Made by a program: the position numbers and the translations under genes
Notes under the pieces: model-generated
The model's input: only the letters and a program-made list of their open reading frames with translations
What the model was told of the DNA's origin: nothing
The model's database searches: none
Part shown: positions 8,823 to 16,210 of the stretch, piece by piece
Position numbering within the stretch: position 1 is the first letter of the stretch
How the letters are laid out: each line of letters starts with the position of its first letter
DNA from: CALTSX01 sp051647685
GTDB lineage: Bacteria > Chlamydiota > Chlamydiia > Chlamydiales > CALTSX01
Reading direction: 5' to 3'
Assembly (NCBI GenBank): GCA_051647685.1
Contig: JBOFEG010000003.1
Span: 1 to 38,517 of the forward strand
Length of the DNA: 38,517 nt

Positions 8823-9584
8823 ATGAAAAAATTTAACCTAAATTCTTCAATAATCACTAGTATATTTATGTTAGTGGGATCTCTAGGATATAGCTCTGAA
8901 ATTAACCTTCAAGAAGGCAAAGAGTATATTTCAAAGTTTTATATTAAAGAAATTATACAGGAAGTAGGAACTGCAACAAGGACAGAAAACAAAGATGGCC
9001 AAGTACACACTACAATAGATAGCACAACAGAAATAACAGAAAAAGTTACACCAGAGCTTATCCAATCAAGAATAGATTCTTTATTAAAAACTTACGAAGG
9101 TTCTCTTTTGTACGTTGGTTGGGATAATGGAGAAAAATGTGACTATGACATATCGGTATTAACAAAAGGAGAAAGAGCTAGAGCGATCGAGTCTGGTATA
9201 GCTATTTTGTCTGAAATAGCATTATCAGAAGAGACTGATTTAATCTGTTCTGAAACCCTAGCGGGATATTTTTACGAAAAGCAAGAATATAAAAAAGCCA
9301 TCTACTGGGCCTTCTATGGTGCGGAAAATGGTTCCGCAGTTTGTATGACCCTCTTATCAGACTCCCATATAAGAGGCATAGGAGTGGTGCAAAATTTTGA
9401 AGAAGGATTAAAATGGACTTACTTAGCCGCAGCAAAGGGAGATAAGATCTCTCAAAAATGGGTTAAAAAATATGGTATCAAAGCTGTAACCGACAAGGAT
9501 CTTGCTCCCATACTAAATGATGCTAAGCTAAGAGCTAACAAATGGATGTTAGATCATAGTGATATTTTTATATCCATAGACTAA
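8823..9584 (+). CDS. Secreted or periplasmic Sel1-repeat (TPR-like) protein
   Basis: The 253-residue product starts with a classical signal peptide (charged MKKF, hydrophobic core at about 10-22, then Ser/Glu), so it should leave the cytoplasm. The C-terminal half has Sel1-type repeats: a degenerate unit at about 143-170 and a good one at about 171-206, with the hallmark GVVQNFEEGLKW followed by AAAKGD. Sel1 repeats are protein-binding helical pairs common in secreted proteins of intracellular bacteria. The middle part (about 30-140) matches nothing I know. An AAGGA ribosome site at 8814-8818 supports the ATG. The gene stands alone in the islet and may be host-directed, but no secretion signal beyond the leader peptide is identifiable. 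Confidence 0.75.
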   Translation: MKKFNLNSSIITSIFMLVGSLGYSSEINLQEGKEYISKFYIKEIIQEVGTATRTENKDGQVHTTIDSTTEITEKVTPELIQSRIDSLLKTYEGSLLYVGWDNGEKCDYDISVLTKGERARAIESGIAILSEIALSEETDLICSETLAGYFYEKQEYKKAIYWAFYGAENGSAVCMTLLSDSHIRGIGVVQNFEEGLKWTYLAAAKGDKISQKWVKKYGIKAVTDKDLAPILNDAKLRANKWMLDHSDIFISID

Positions 9585-9714
9585 ACAACGAATTCAGTAT
9601 AAGATTTATTGGTTGAGGAAAAGATACTTACACTAGATCAAACTATATATCAAATGTGGCCTGTATGTTTTCCTTAACGATATTTCTGTGAAATACAACA
9701 CTTCCGACCCTTAT

Positions 9715-9993
9715 TTATTGTAAAGCACCGAAAGCTATTCCGACAGTTATTAAACATATAGTCAATGCTAACCATTTCTTTTTTCTACTGCCAGTTTTCC
9801 AAGCTTTTTCTAAATCCTCAATGCATAGAAGAATGCCATAAGCAAACATTGGAGACACAAGTAGCAGTATTAATAATCTCCACAATACATGTCTAGCTTC
9901 TGATAAAAAGCTTTCCATACAACTCTCCGATTGTACATACTTAGAATATTCAAAGTTACTGGGCCAGATAATAATAGAGTAAAATTCTTTCAT
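9715..9993 (-). CDS. Small membrane protein of unknown function
   Basis: The product has two hydrophobic segments, HVLWRLLILLLVSPMFAYGILL and, near the C-terminus, WLALTICLITVGIAFGAL, joined by a charged linker (EKAWKTGSRKKK). The frame stays open to 10038, but those extra 15 codons lie inside the 34-bp palindrome, so I prefer the ATG at 9993 (92 residues); an ATG 25 codons later is also possible. No convincing ribosome site is seen for any of them. It is divergent from the toxin-antitoxin pair and shares its regulatory region. Family not recognised; possibly a chance ORF, though the two clean membrane segments argue for a real one. Confidence 0.45.
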   Translation of the reverse strand: MKEFYSIIIWPSNFEYSKYVQSESCMESFLSEARHVLWRLLILLLVSPMFAYGILLCIEDLEKAWKTGSRKKKWLALTICLITVGIAFGALQ

Positions 9994-10011
9994 TTCAAGT
10001 GATCTTTTTTT

Positions 10012-10045
10012 GCATAAATTGTACCAAATTTGGTACAATTTATGC
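10012..10045. promoter_or_regulatory. 34-bp perfect palindrome, probable HigA operator
   Basis: Bases 10012-10045 are a perfect palindrome: half-site GCATAAATTGTACC, centre AAATTT, then the reverse complement of the half-site. It lies directly upstream of the toxin gene and covers a plausible -10 box (TACAAT, 10034-10039), with a possible -35 (TTGCAT, 10010-10015) 18 bases upstream; because of the symmetry the same TACAAT faces left. Antitoxins with a helix-turn-helix domain usually repress their own promoter through such a site, so binding by the HigA-like protein at 10416 is the natural inference. With no T-run on either side a terminator role is unlikely. Confidence 0.7.
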
Positions 10046-10062
10046 TTTTTATAAAATGGTTT

Positions 10063-10413
10063 ATGACTAATTTATACCCTAAAAAAATTGTTTCCGTTAT
10101 TTTTTGGAGTGAGGAAAATGGAAAAGAACCTGTTAGGGAGTGGTTAAAATCGCTTACTAAAGGGCAAAAAAAGATCATTGGTGATGACATTAAGACTATT
10201 GAAGTAGGTTGGCCTCTTGGTATGCCTTTAGTAAGAAATTTAGGAAAAGGTTTGTGGGAAGTAAGAAGTATCTTTAGAGGTGGGACTGCTAGAGTTCTAT
10301 TTAAAATGCATGAAGGCCATATGGTATTACTTCATGGTTTTATTAAGAAAAGTCAAAAAACACCACATCAAGATTTAGAGTTAGCTCACAAAAGAGCAAA
10401 GCAATTGAGGTAA
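10063..10413 (+). CDS. higB: RelE/HigB-superfamily toxin (phage Gp49-like family)
   Basis: The product is a small basic protein of 116 residues. Features of the Gp49-like branch of RelE-type mRNA endoribonucleases are visible: the N-terminal GKEPVREWLKSL, the central GWPLGMPLVRNLGKGLWEVRS, and FRGGTARVLF followed by LLHGFIKKSQKTP near the end. Toxins of this family cleave mRNA at the ribosome until neutralised by the antitoxin. The frame is open from 10030, but those codons lie in the palindrome; ATG at 10063 gives the family's usual start. The toxin gene comes first and the antitoxin starts three bases after its stop, the order typical of HigBA rather than RelBE. Confidence 0.85.
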   Translation: MTNLYPKKIVSVIFWSEENGKEPVREWLKSLTKGQKKIIGDDIKTIEVGWPLGMPLVRNLGKGLWEVRSIFRGGTARVLFKMHEGHMVLLHGFIKKSQKTPHQDLELAHKRAKQLR

Positions 10414-10415
10414 AT

Positions 10416-10697
10416 ATGAAAAACAAGAAACATATGGGTTCAAAATTTGATGATTTTCTTAAAGAAGAAGGGATCCTTGAAGAAGTAGAGTCTGTTGCAG
10501 CTAAAAGAGTCTTTGTTTTTCAGCTTGAAAAGGAGATGAGAAGACAAGGTATTGATAAATCTGAATTTGCCTCTCGCCTTGCAACTAGTCGTTCTGCTGT
10601 AGACCGAATTTTAGATCCAGACTCTCCTTCCACGGTAAGAACTTTTGCAAGAGCTGCAAGAGCCTTAGGAAAACATTTAAAAATCAGCTTGTTTTGA
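10416..10697 (+). CDS. higA: HigA-type antitoxin, XRE-family helix-turn-helix regulator
   Basis: The 93-residue protein has a helix-turn-helix of the Cro/C1 (XRE) type at about residues 50-75 (DKSEFASRLATSRSAVDRILDP), followed by TVRTFARAARALGKHL, a conserved tail in antitoxins paired with Gp49-like toxins. It should bind and silence the toxin and repress the operon, presumably at the palindrome 370 bases upstream. It starts at ATG 10416, just past the toxin stop, so the two are surely co-transcribed. No frameshift or missing part is seen. Confidence 0.85.
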   Translation: MKNKKHMGSKFDDFLKEEGILEEVESVAAKRVFVFQLEKEMRRQGIDKSEFASRLATSRSAVDRILDPDSPSTVRTFARAARALGKHLKISLF

Positions 10698-10763
10698 AAA
10701 TTTATAATAAATTTATTAACTAAAGAATCGCTTTATTTTCGTAGAGCTGATCAATTTGTGCAC

Positions 10764-10986
10764 TGTATTAGTTCTATTTTTCCGTTGCTCAAAAAATCGG
10801 TCGTCTTCATCGTACAAAACTATAAAGAAGATATCGAGTCAGAAAAATTTGCATATAAAATGACTAAGAATAGAAAAATACTAATAGTACTCTGTCCATG
10901 GAATGCTTACTCTTTTCATTAAACAAGCGGAATTAATTACTTTAGATACGAAAAAAGATACAGCGTTAACAGATAAATTAAACTAA
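10764..10986 (+). pseudogene. Decayed second copy of the 3' end of pyk
   Basis: This 223-base stretch aligns along its length with the last 225 bases or so of pyk (from 8213). Translated, it reads VQNYKEDIESEKFAYKMTK, against VQNYPEDIESEKFAYKMSK in Pyk, then PWNAYS against AWNACS. A one-base insertion near 10917 brings in a TAA; past it the reading continues in the next frame with ELITLDTKK (Pyk: DLITLDAKK) and ends in TAA at the place matching the pyk stop. There is no start codon or N-terminal part, so this is a remnant. It shows that the 2.3 kb between the two copies was inserted or duplicated here. Confidence 0.85.
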
Positions 10987-11072
10987 GAAAACGTTTTTAC
11001 CAATTTTATTGAGTTAAAGAATTATATATTTTTATAATAAATAGTTGCACTTATAAATATAAGGTATATTTC

Positions 11073-11744
11073 ATGTTCTATTTCGATGCAATAACTGATA
11101 CAATCACCTGTATAAAAGCTATGTTCTTTTTACAAAAACAGCATAAAAAAAATTGTATGGAACTTTTGAATCTACAAAAAGACGATCAAATTATAGATTT
11201 AAAACACGAAATTTTAGCATTAAAAGAGAACAACTTTGAGATGAAAGAGTCTCTAAATCAGAGCAAACAATTCGATAAGAAAAGAGAGGCAGAATTCTTA
11301 GAAAAAACCGAAGAAATAATTAGGTTAAAAGAATCTCTAAATCAAAGCAAACAATTCGGTAAAAAAAGAGAGGCAGAGCTCTTAGAAAAAAACCAAGAAA
11401 TAGTTAGGCTAAAAGAATCTATAAGTCAGAGGAAGCAATTAGATAAGGAAAAAGAATCAAAAAGTAGGCAAGAGCAATTATACAAAGAGAAATTACTAAA
11501 GGATAAGATAGAATTAAAAAATATGCTTTTTGAAAAAGACCAAAACATATGTAGCCTTGAAAAATATTTAAATTTTTTCAAAGAAGATCAAGAGACTAAA
11601 TCATTTTATAGTGCCTATGCTATAAGCAAAAGAAAAGAGGAACGAGCTAAGGAAGAACAACGGTTAAGATTCGCTGCTTGTATACGTGAAAATAGGTTTG
11701 ATAGAGAATGTATGGGCGATAACTTCTTCAAATTTCTAAATTAA
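11073..11744 (+). CDS. Coiled-coil protein with 84-bp tandem repeats
   Basis: The 223-residue product is nearly all charged helix with Lys, Glu, Gln and regular Leu/Ile, typical of a long coiled coil. Residues 58-113 are two near-identical 28-residue units (KESLNQSKQF...LEK...EI.RL), encoded by 11244-11327 and 11328-11411, and a third, shorter and more diverged unit follows (KESISQRKQLDKEKES). There is no signal peptide; the N-terminus is mildly hydrophobic and holds two Cys. ATG at 11073 has only an AAGG 5'-side match (ATAAGG, about 11060). No family is recognised. Repetitive coiled coils of this kind are frequent among secreted proteins of intracellular bacteria, but nothing here proves export. 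Confidence 0.65.
   Translation: MFYFDAITDTITCIKAMFFLQKQHKKNCMELLNLQKDDQIIDLKHEILALKENNFEMKESLNQSKQFDKKREAEFLEKTEEIIRLKESLNQSKQFGKKREAELLEKNQEIVRLKESISQRKQLDKEKESKSRQEQLYKEKLLKDKIELKNMLFEKDQNICSLEKYLNFFKEDQETKSFYSAYAISKRKEERAKEEQRLRFAACIRENRFDRECMGDNFFKFLN
11244..11450 (+). repeat. Tandem repeat, 84-bp unit, about 2.5 copies
   Basis: Units at 11244-11327 and 11328-11411 differ by only a few bases; a partial, more diverged third unit runs to about 11450. The unit is 28 codons (four heptads), so loss or gain of a unit keeps both the reading frame and the coiled-coil register. Confidence 0.85.
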
Positions 11745-11805
11745 ACAGCATATTTTTTTAAAGGAAATACAATATAATAATTAATATTTGCCTATATAAA
11801 GAAAT

Positions 11806-12522
11806 TTATTTTCTATAAAGATATTGCAATATCGCCATACCACTTACCGATGCGGTTTCTGCACGCAAAACATTCTTATTAAACACAAATGGAATCGCTT
11901 GAAACTGATCCTGCAAAATGGTTAGTTCCTCATCTGCCCAACCACTCTCCGGTCCCACAAATAAAATCACTGGATCTGTTTGACTCGAAGGAACAGCAAT
12001 TGGCGGAGTAGCTTGGTCAATGGTTCCAAAATAACAGGTAGAAGAAAAAGGAACGGGAATATCTTTAAGCGATAGATAACTGTGTATTTTTGGAAACCAC
12101 ACTCTACCACACTGTTTACTCGCGGATATAATAATGGAATCAAATCTCTGTGCAGTGGCAACGGACAAAGTTTTCTGTAGTCCTTGTTTCGCAGTAAAAA
12201 ACCAAAATTGATCTACGCCAAGTTCTGTCGCTTTTTCGATAATCCACTCGAGTTTGCTTTTGTGTAATAGGGGCTGCACTAGAATCATTTCAGGAGTGCA
12301 TTTCTTTATTGTTTGTGATCTTTTGACAACTAGTTCTATTTGCTGGGGAGAAATTTTTCCAATGGCAGCTACCGCAAGCGTTCCGGCACCATTGGTAAGT
12401 TCTACGAGATCTCCCTCCACTTTGCGGAGGACGCGAGAGATATGTCTTGCCTCACTTCCTGTCATTACTATCTTTTCACTTTCGTGTAAGACTTTGGGGG
12501 TATAAAATCGATTAATGGGCAT
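11806..12522 (-). CDS. rsmE: 16S rRNA (uracil-1498-N3) methyltransferase RsmE
   Basis: This 238-residue SPOUT-class methyltransferase adds a methyl group to U1498 of 16S rRNA in the ribosome decoding region. It has the family's N-terminal RNA-binding part (RFY, HISRVLRK) and the knot-forming C-terminus: EKATELGVDQ at 96-105, GPESGW at 190-195 (usual form GPEGGF) and LRAETASVSGMAIL at 219-232, which forms the S-adenosylmethionine pocket. The ATG at 12522 lies 11 bases inside the end of the acyltransferase gene, so it is translated as the last gene of the operon that begins with cdaA. Confidence 0.93.
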   Translation of the reverse strand: MPINRFYTPKVLHESEKIVMTGSEARHISRVLRKVEGDLVELTNGAGTLAVAAIGKISPQQIELVVKRSQTIKKCTPEMILVQPLLHKSKLEWIIEKATELGVDQFWFFTAKQGLQKTLSVATAQRFDSIIISASKQCGRVWFPKIHSYLSLKDIPVPFSSTCYFGTIDQATPPIAVPSSQTDPVILFVGPESGWADEELTILQDQFQAIPFVFNKNVLRAETASVSGMAILQYLYRK

Positions 12523-13828
12523 GTGCTTCCTTGTTCCAGTAAGTGCCGGGTCTGCATAATGCTCTGACTAATATTTCTGATTCAGTATAGTTTGTATTGG
12601 GAGTCAAATGCTCATGTTTTTTAGCGATAGTACAAATATCGGAAAAAGATAGTACTTCAAAAGCGCTATATTGCAGAAAATGTTTTTTGACCCGTTGGAC
12701 ACCGGAGAAATTAAAGATCAGTTTGAATCGATAATCTTCCAGTAACATTTCTTTCTCGTTGGCATATTTATGCACTTCCCAACGAGAAGAGTACTTGGAA
12801 AAATCACATTCTGAGGGAATGAGAAGCGATAGAAAAGCTTTAGGATAAATTTCTTCAATCCATGGAACCAGTGCATCGTATTTTGCAAAGGTGTCGCCTC
12901 TTGGCAGTATAACGAGAAGGCTATCCATACAAAATCGATAGTAGAGGTGTGTGGGAGTTTCTTGTTTCCAACGATTATGTAGCCAAAGCCACTGATCAGG
13001 GTTTTTTTCTATACTCTTTTGAAAGATAGCAAGCGTCAAGTTCATAAGTCTGGGGATTTCTGTCTCCAGTGGCGCTTCAGTATTTGGAGAGATAGGATCC
13101 GAATAGGTGATTTCATATTTTTTCCCCACTCTTGCGATAGACATCACGACAATGGGAGACGTAGTTTTGTATGCAAAAAGGGCAGGAGCAGTAGAAGTCC
13201 AAGCGGTCCGCCCCAAGAATTCGCTAGAGAAGGAACTCTCAGGCATTCCTTGATCACCCACAATACCGATAGAAATCCCCGATCGCAGTCCTCGAATTCC
13301 TTTCCGAAGAGCCTGCTTTTGTGGAATGATTTCTCCACCGTACGTTTCTCTGATCGATTGTACCCAGCGACAGATGTAGGGATTTTTAAGGGGACGCGCA
13401 ATGGCCATTCCCTTATGGAACCGCAAAATTCCATCGAGAAATAAGATTTCCCAATTGGCTTGATGTCCGCAGAAGAAAACAATACCAGAGTTTTTTTCTA
13501 TGAGATCCTTTGCAATATCGAGACTTTTGTGGCTCACCGCTTTTTCAATAAAAGATCGACGACTGAGTTTTCCAAATTCAAAGAGCGTTATCATGAGATT
13601 ATGAAACGCCGATTGCGAGAGTTTTTTTATTTCCATGTTGGATAATTGAAGAGCAGAGGCAAGGGCAAGATTAGAGGTGGTTCGTTTCCTAAACCTTGGA
13701 GCCGCATAGTAGGCAATCGATCCAATTAATTTCGCAAGTGCATGTATAATAGATTGAGGTAGCCAATAACATAATCGCGCGAAAGAATAGATGCAGAGAT
13801 ACGATATGTAATGCATTACGGTAGACAT
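12512..13828 (-). CDS. htrB: Lipid A late acyltransferase (HtrB/LpxL family) with a long C-terminal extension
   Basis: The protein has an N-terminal hydrophobic region and the catalytic motif HQANWE (H122, E127) of the HtrB/LpxL family, inner-membrane enzymes that add a secondary acyl chain to lipid A. Later blocks also fit: LRKGIRGLRSGISIGIVGDQG, then the WLHNRWK motif at about residue 294. After that motif, where typical members end, about 140 further residues follow that I cannot assign (from ETPTHLYYRFCMDSLL); they contain no membrane segment. The start overlaps the preceding glycosyltransferase gene by 13 bases. The neighbours (glycosyltransferase and YbbR) point to envelope synthesis. 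Confidence 0.9.
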   Translation of the reverse strand: MSTVMHYISYLCIYSFARLCYWLPQSIIHALAKLIGSIAYYAAPRFRKRTTSNLALASALQLSNMEIKKLSQSAFHNLMITLFEFGKLSRRSFIEKAVSHKSLDIAKDLIEKNSGIVFFCGHQANWEILFLDGILRFHKGMAIARPLKNPYICRWVQSIRETYGGEIIPQKQALRKGIRGLRSGISIGIVGDQGMPESSFSSEFLGRTAWTSTAPALFAYKTTSPIVVMSIARVGKKYEITYSDPISPNTEAPLETEIPRLMNLTLAIFQKSIEKNPDQWLWLHNRWKQETPTHLYYRFCMDSLLVILPRGDTFAKYDALVPWIEEIYPKAFLSLLIPSECDFSKYSSRWEVHKYANEKEMLLEDYRFKLIFNFSGVQRVKKHFLQYSAFEVLSFSDICTIAKKHEHLTPNTNYTESEILVRALCRPGTYWNKEAHAH

Positions 13829-14961
13829 ACATCGATCACTTTCTGGAGTTGGGAGGAGAAATCAAATTTTTTTACGCTGCTTCGTATGCATTCAGAGGAA
13901 ATCCATGTTTTCGGTCGCTGCAAAGCGATTTGTAATGCATGAGAAATACTTTCGGGATGGAAAAGATTATCGATTATTTTGCCGGTTTCCTCTGTCAATA
14001 TCTCTTTGCCGCCGTTATATTTGGAGGAAATCACAAAAAGTCCCATAGCGAGTGCCTCTATCGTAACATTGGCAAATGGATCGTAAACAGAAGGAACTAC
14101 GAGACAGTCTGCTATTTTATAAAAGGGAAGTGGAGCTTGAGGTCCAAAAAAGGTAACTTGAGAATCGATTCTGAGATCTTTAGCTTTCTTTTTAAATACT
14201 GAAATATTTTTTTCTTTACCGAGAATGGAGAGATGATAGTCTCGCGTTTTTAATAACGAGAGTCCCTGTAATAGGGAAAATAATCCCTTTCTTTCATATC
14301 CATTTCCAACGAATAGAAATTGATAAATATGCGGATCGAGGCCAAGGGTTTGCGAGAGTTTGTTTTTTGTCTCGACCCAGTTTTCAAATTCTAAAGCTAA
14401 ATCTTCCCACTCTACCCCATTGTGAATTACAATAATTTTATTTGGATCGATGGAATAATCGCGCACAATTTCGCCTTTCACCATGTAAGAATTAGCAATT
14501 ACTTTTTCTAAATAGGGATTCTCAAGCATATCTCTTTCTATTTGCAAAATGGATCGATGAAGGGGATTGAAAAATTTGCGAATGGGCGAATAAAGAGATG
14601 CCTCAATCATTCGCGCGAGATAGGTCCGGTGTGATCCGTTTCCGAGACGAACGTGGGATGCCGAAGAAATTCTTTCCATCCCAAAGAATACCTTTGGACG
14701 GTGTTTTCGTTTCCAAGAGAGACATTGTTGATTAAATTCCCGAATTTTGAGAAAGGCCGCTTTATGACGAAGAGGCAAGTATATTGGAGATACATCTGCT
14801 GGGAGAAGTCCCTCAGGTGGCGCATCGCTCATCAGAATAGCTGGTCGCCTACCTGATTGTACGAGAGCGGATGCTATCTTAAGCGTATGTTTTTCAAGTC
14901 CGCCTCGTGCTGAAATGGATTGTTGGATTAAAGCAATTTCATTATCTTTCATGGGGCGCAT
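13816..14961 (-). CDS. Glycosyltransferase family 4, WaaG-like LPS core sugar transferase
   Basis: The 381-residue protein has the two Rossmann-like halves of a GT-B glycosyltransferase. N-terminal marks are SARGGLEKHTLKIASAL and the block GNGSHRTYLAR; the C-terminal half has LFVGNGYERKGLFSLLQG and PSVYDPFANVTIEALAMG, the donor-sugar site whose first acidic residue is Asp where the classical E-x7-E motif has Glu. The closest well-known relative by these motifs is WaaG, which adds glucose to the inner LPS core. The acceptor here is unknown, since chlamydial LPS is usually very short. The start overlaps the ybbR gene by 20 bases, and htrB follows with another overlap, so this probably acts on lipid A or LPS. 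Confidence 0.85.
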   Translation of the reverse strand: MRPMKDNEIALIQQSISARGGLEKHTLKIASALVQSGRRPAILMSDAPPEGLLPADVSPIYLPLRHKAAFLKIREFNQQCLSWKRKHRPKVFFGMERISSASHVRLGNGSHRTYLARMIEASLYSPIRKFFNPLHRSILQIERDMLENPYLEKVIANSYMVKGEIVRDYSIDPNKIIVIHNGVEWEDLALEFENWVETKNKLSQTLGLDPHIYQFLFVGNGYERKGLFSLLQGLSLLKTRDYHLSILGKEKNISVFKKKAKDLRIDSQVTFFGPQAPLPFYKIADCLVVPSVYDPFANVTIEALAMGLFVISSKYNGGKEILTEETGKIIDNLFHPESISHALQIALQRPKTWISSECIRSSVKKFDFSSQLQKVIDVCLP

Positions 14962-16210
14962 CTTCGGAAATTTGAATTACGTTATTATCTATCAATACAG
15001 CTAAATCTAATTTGCTCGTTGGAGATCGATATAGTTGTAGTCTATTCATATAAGTTCGAAAGCGACCGCGCAGGTGTTCCTCATACATTTGCATAGGCAT
15101 TCCCAGTTGAAGTCTTTTTTGTGATAGATCAGACATCAGAGTCTTTACATATCGATTTTCCAAATCCTGATAATTAATTACCTGAATATTCCAATCTAAA
15201 AACATCTTTCCTCCATTTCCTACCACGACACTCAGTGATAGATGGTCGCGTATAATTTCTAAAAAAAGTTGGCTTATTCCTCCAGCATAAAAAGGAGGCA
15301 TCAAAATGTACACTCCATTCTTTTTATCGAGGGTTGGGGTCATGCGAATTTGTACCTTTTGTGGGGATGAATTTGTAATAAATTGGGGAGAAAAAAATAA
15401 ACTAATAGGAATAGGCTGCTCAATTGGAAATACTTCTGATCGTATAAAATCAATACGCAAGTATTTTTCATTGGGATCATTAATAGTCATCGGTAGATCG
15501 GATAATGCGGGAAGGTGTAGTTGTTTCCAGTGGTCGGGGACGAGAAAACTTACTACATCTCGATACTTCTTTGGGGTTGTCGTATGAAATTCATCGAGTT
15601 CCGCTCGTGAAACTTCATTTAAATTGAAAGTCAGTTTTAACCCTTTTGCCTTTTGTTGCTTTACAATATCTTCCGGCCCTTCGACTGTAATATATAATTG
15701 ATAGGGCCATACATCTAAAAATTGATATCCTTTAGGCGCTTCTCCAATAGGCTCTGTAATAGTCACCAGAATTTTTTCTGTTACGAGTTTAGTCAATCGA
15801 ATAGCGAAGTTTTTGTGGGTGACTTTACTAATGCTCGAGAGTTTAATATCGGAATTGATAGAAACAATATTGTTTCTCTTAATAATTGGAATCCATTCCA
15901 TAGGTTTTTTACCCGAAGCATCGACAACTACTTCAATATCATTAGAAGTAAGTTCATCCAGAAGAGCGCGGTTTCCAGTAATAGTTAAAGCTACTCTCTG
16001 ACGGAGCAGTCCATCATAATTCATTCCAGCGGTGGTCGTTCCTTGAGGGAGATTAATCAATTTTATCCCAACATCTGTGATAGTTTTAGTTGTCGTCAGA
16101 GACTGATCTACATGAAACCAAATAAAGGCAGCAAGAGAAAAGGCGGTTAGTTTCCTTTCCCAATTTGCGATAAATAATTTCCACAAAGTATTGTTTATTT
16201 TTTCAACCAT
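14942..16210 (-). CDS. ybbR: YbbR-domain protein (CdaR-like partner of diadenylate cyclase)
   Basis: The 422-residue product begins with a positively charged segment and one membrane helix (about 20-36, AFSLAAFIWFHVDQS), after which the whole protein would lie outside the membrane. It contains several YbbR-like beta domains, recognisable from repeats of the pattern VxVxGP/xGN with an extended strand (e.g. VALTITGNRALLDEL, LYITVEGPEDIVKQQ). In Gram-positive bacteria YbbR/CdaR binds and tunes the cyclase CdaA, whose gene lies directly upstream and overlaps this one by 16 bases. The pairing is strong evidence that it plays that role here, though its effect on the cyclase cannot be read from sequence. 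Confidence 0.85.
   Translation of the reverse strand: MVEKINNTLWKLFIANWERKLTAFSLAAFIWFHVDQSLTTTKTITDVGIKLINLPQGTTTAGMNYDGLLRQRVALTITGNRALLDELTSNDIEVVVDASGKKPMEWIPIIKRNNIVSINSDIKLSSISKVTHKNFAIRLTKLVTEKILVTITEPIGEAPKGYQFLDVWPYQLYITVEGPEDIVKQQKAKGLKLTFNLNEVSRAELDEFHTTTPKKYRDVVSFLVPDHWKQLHLPALSDLPMTINDPNEKYLRIDFIRSEVFPIEQPIPISLFFSPQFITNSSPQKVQIRMTPTLDKKNGVYILMPPFYAGGISQLFLEIIRDHLSLSVVVGNGGKMFLDWNIQVINYQDLENRYVKTLMSDLSQKRLQLGMPMQMYEEHLRGRFRTYMNRLQLYRSPTSKLDLAVLIDNNVIQISEDAPHER

Noticed and set aside
10012..10045. Palindrome as a transcription terminator
   Set aside because: It has no T-run on either side, is AT-rich, and stands in front of a gene pair rather than after one.
10030..10062. Upstream start codons of the HigB-type toxin
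   Set aside because: They lie in or just after the palindrome/operator, and the family's N-terminus fits ATG 10063.
10697..10713. AAATTTA/TAAATTT stem after the antitoxin gene as terminator
   Set aside because: All A/T, only 7 bp and no GC, expected by chance in this AT-rich stretch.
13019..13444. 141-residue plus-strand ORF inside htrB
   Set aside because: Antisense shadow of a clear acyltransferase; no start signal or motif.
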